DNA from: Bacillota bacterium
GTDB taxonomy: Bacteria > Bacillota > Clostridia > Lachnospirales > Lachnospiraceae
Assembly (NCBI GenBank): GCA_023450835.1
Contig: JAEXGM010000046.1
Coordinates: forward strand, 1-32,210
Reading direction: 5' to 3'
Length of the DNA: 32,210 nucleotides
Below the pieces are notes generated by a model. That model saw only the letters and a list, made by a program, of their open reading frames with translations, made no database searches and was not told the origin of the DNA. This document shows positions 32,157-32,210 of the stretch, piece by piece. The position numbers were made by a program, and so were the translations under genes. The first letter of the stretch is position 1; the number at the start of each line of letters is the position of its first letter.

Positions 32157-32210
32157 TTACAACCCTAAAAGTTTTACAATTAGCTTTTTATTTTCCCAGA
32201 GCAGTTCGGC
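32157..32210 (-). CDS. C-terminal end of an unidentified minus-strand gene (partial)
   Basis: From the right edge the minus strand reads AELLWENKKLIVKLLGL and a TAA stop at 32157. The convergent arrangement with a hairpin in between supports it as the tail of a real gene, but 17 residues are too few to identify it. Confidence 0.3.
   Translation of the reverse strand, partial: AELLWENKKLIVKLLGL

Overview
The window looks like a chromosomal segment of an anaerobic, moderately AT-rich Firmicute, most likely a Lachnospiraceae-type clostridium. This is an inference from gene content: DUF6062 and DUF2225 proteins, a clostridial GlnRS, a Liv/ABC cassette, strong AGGAGG ribosome sites, TTG and GTG starts, and CIRCE control of groESL. 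No rRNA, tRNA, CRISPR array, phage gene or transposase was seen. The content is mostly housekeeping. The unusual material lies in the intergenic DNA and in a few domain variants.

Layout. At 1-3763 (minus) is a high-affinity phosphate uptake operon pstS-pstC-pstA-pstB, with a PHO-box-like repeat upstream and an extra PDZ-like domain inside PstA. At 3764-4490 is a divergent intergenic region holding a 231-bp near-palindrome. At 4491-5752 (plus) are dCMP deaminase and a membrane-anchored peptidoglycan amidase. At 5871-7325 (minus) is guaB with a strong sigma-A promoter. At 7657-9369 (plus) is a chemoreceptor. At 9517-12280 (minus) are a small membrane protein and groES-groEL under a perfect CIRCE. 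At 12690-13412 (plus) is a DUF6062 Cys-rich protein, converging on a DUF2225 protein at 13481-14326 (minus).

From 14634 to 19600 (minus) lie glnS, hisC, a second class I aminotransferase and a cytidylate-kinase-like protein. From 19693 to 24639 (minus) is a complete branched-chain amino acid type ABC importer, livK-livH-livM-livG-livF, with three hairpins in the livK-livH spacer. From 24897 to 27325 (minus) is a three-gene unit: an enlarged ClpX, a TIM-barrel protein and a small zinc-ribbon protein. At 27558-29210 (minus) is a membrane-anchored HtrA protease. At 29484-32075 (plus) are a polyprenyl-phosphate sugar-phosphate transferase and an LCP-family ligase, the likely beginning of a cell-surface polysaccharide locus.

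Several intergenic spacers carry short, mutually similar repeats. R1 has three copies, at 5801, 14341 and 18735. R2 has two clear copies, one between groES and groEL and one upstream of livM, plus a fragment near 14586. R3 has two copies, at 14478 and 19622. Together with the long palindrome at 4148-4378 they are the best candidates for undescribed elements. I did not find convincing evidence of a novel multi-gene system.
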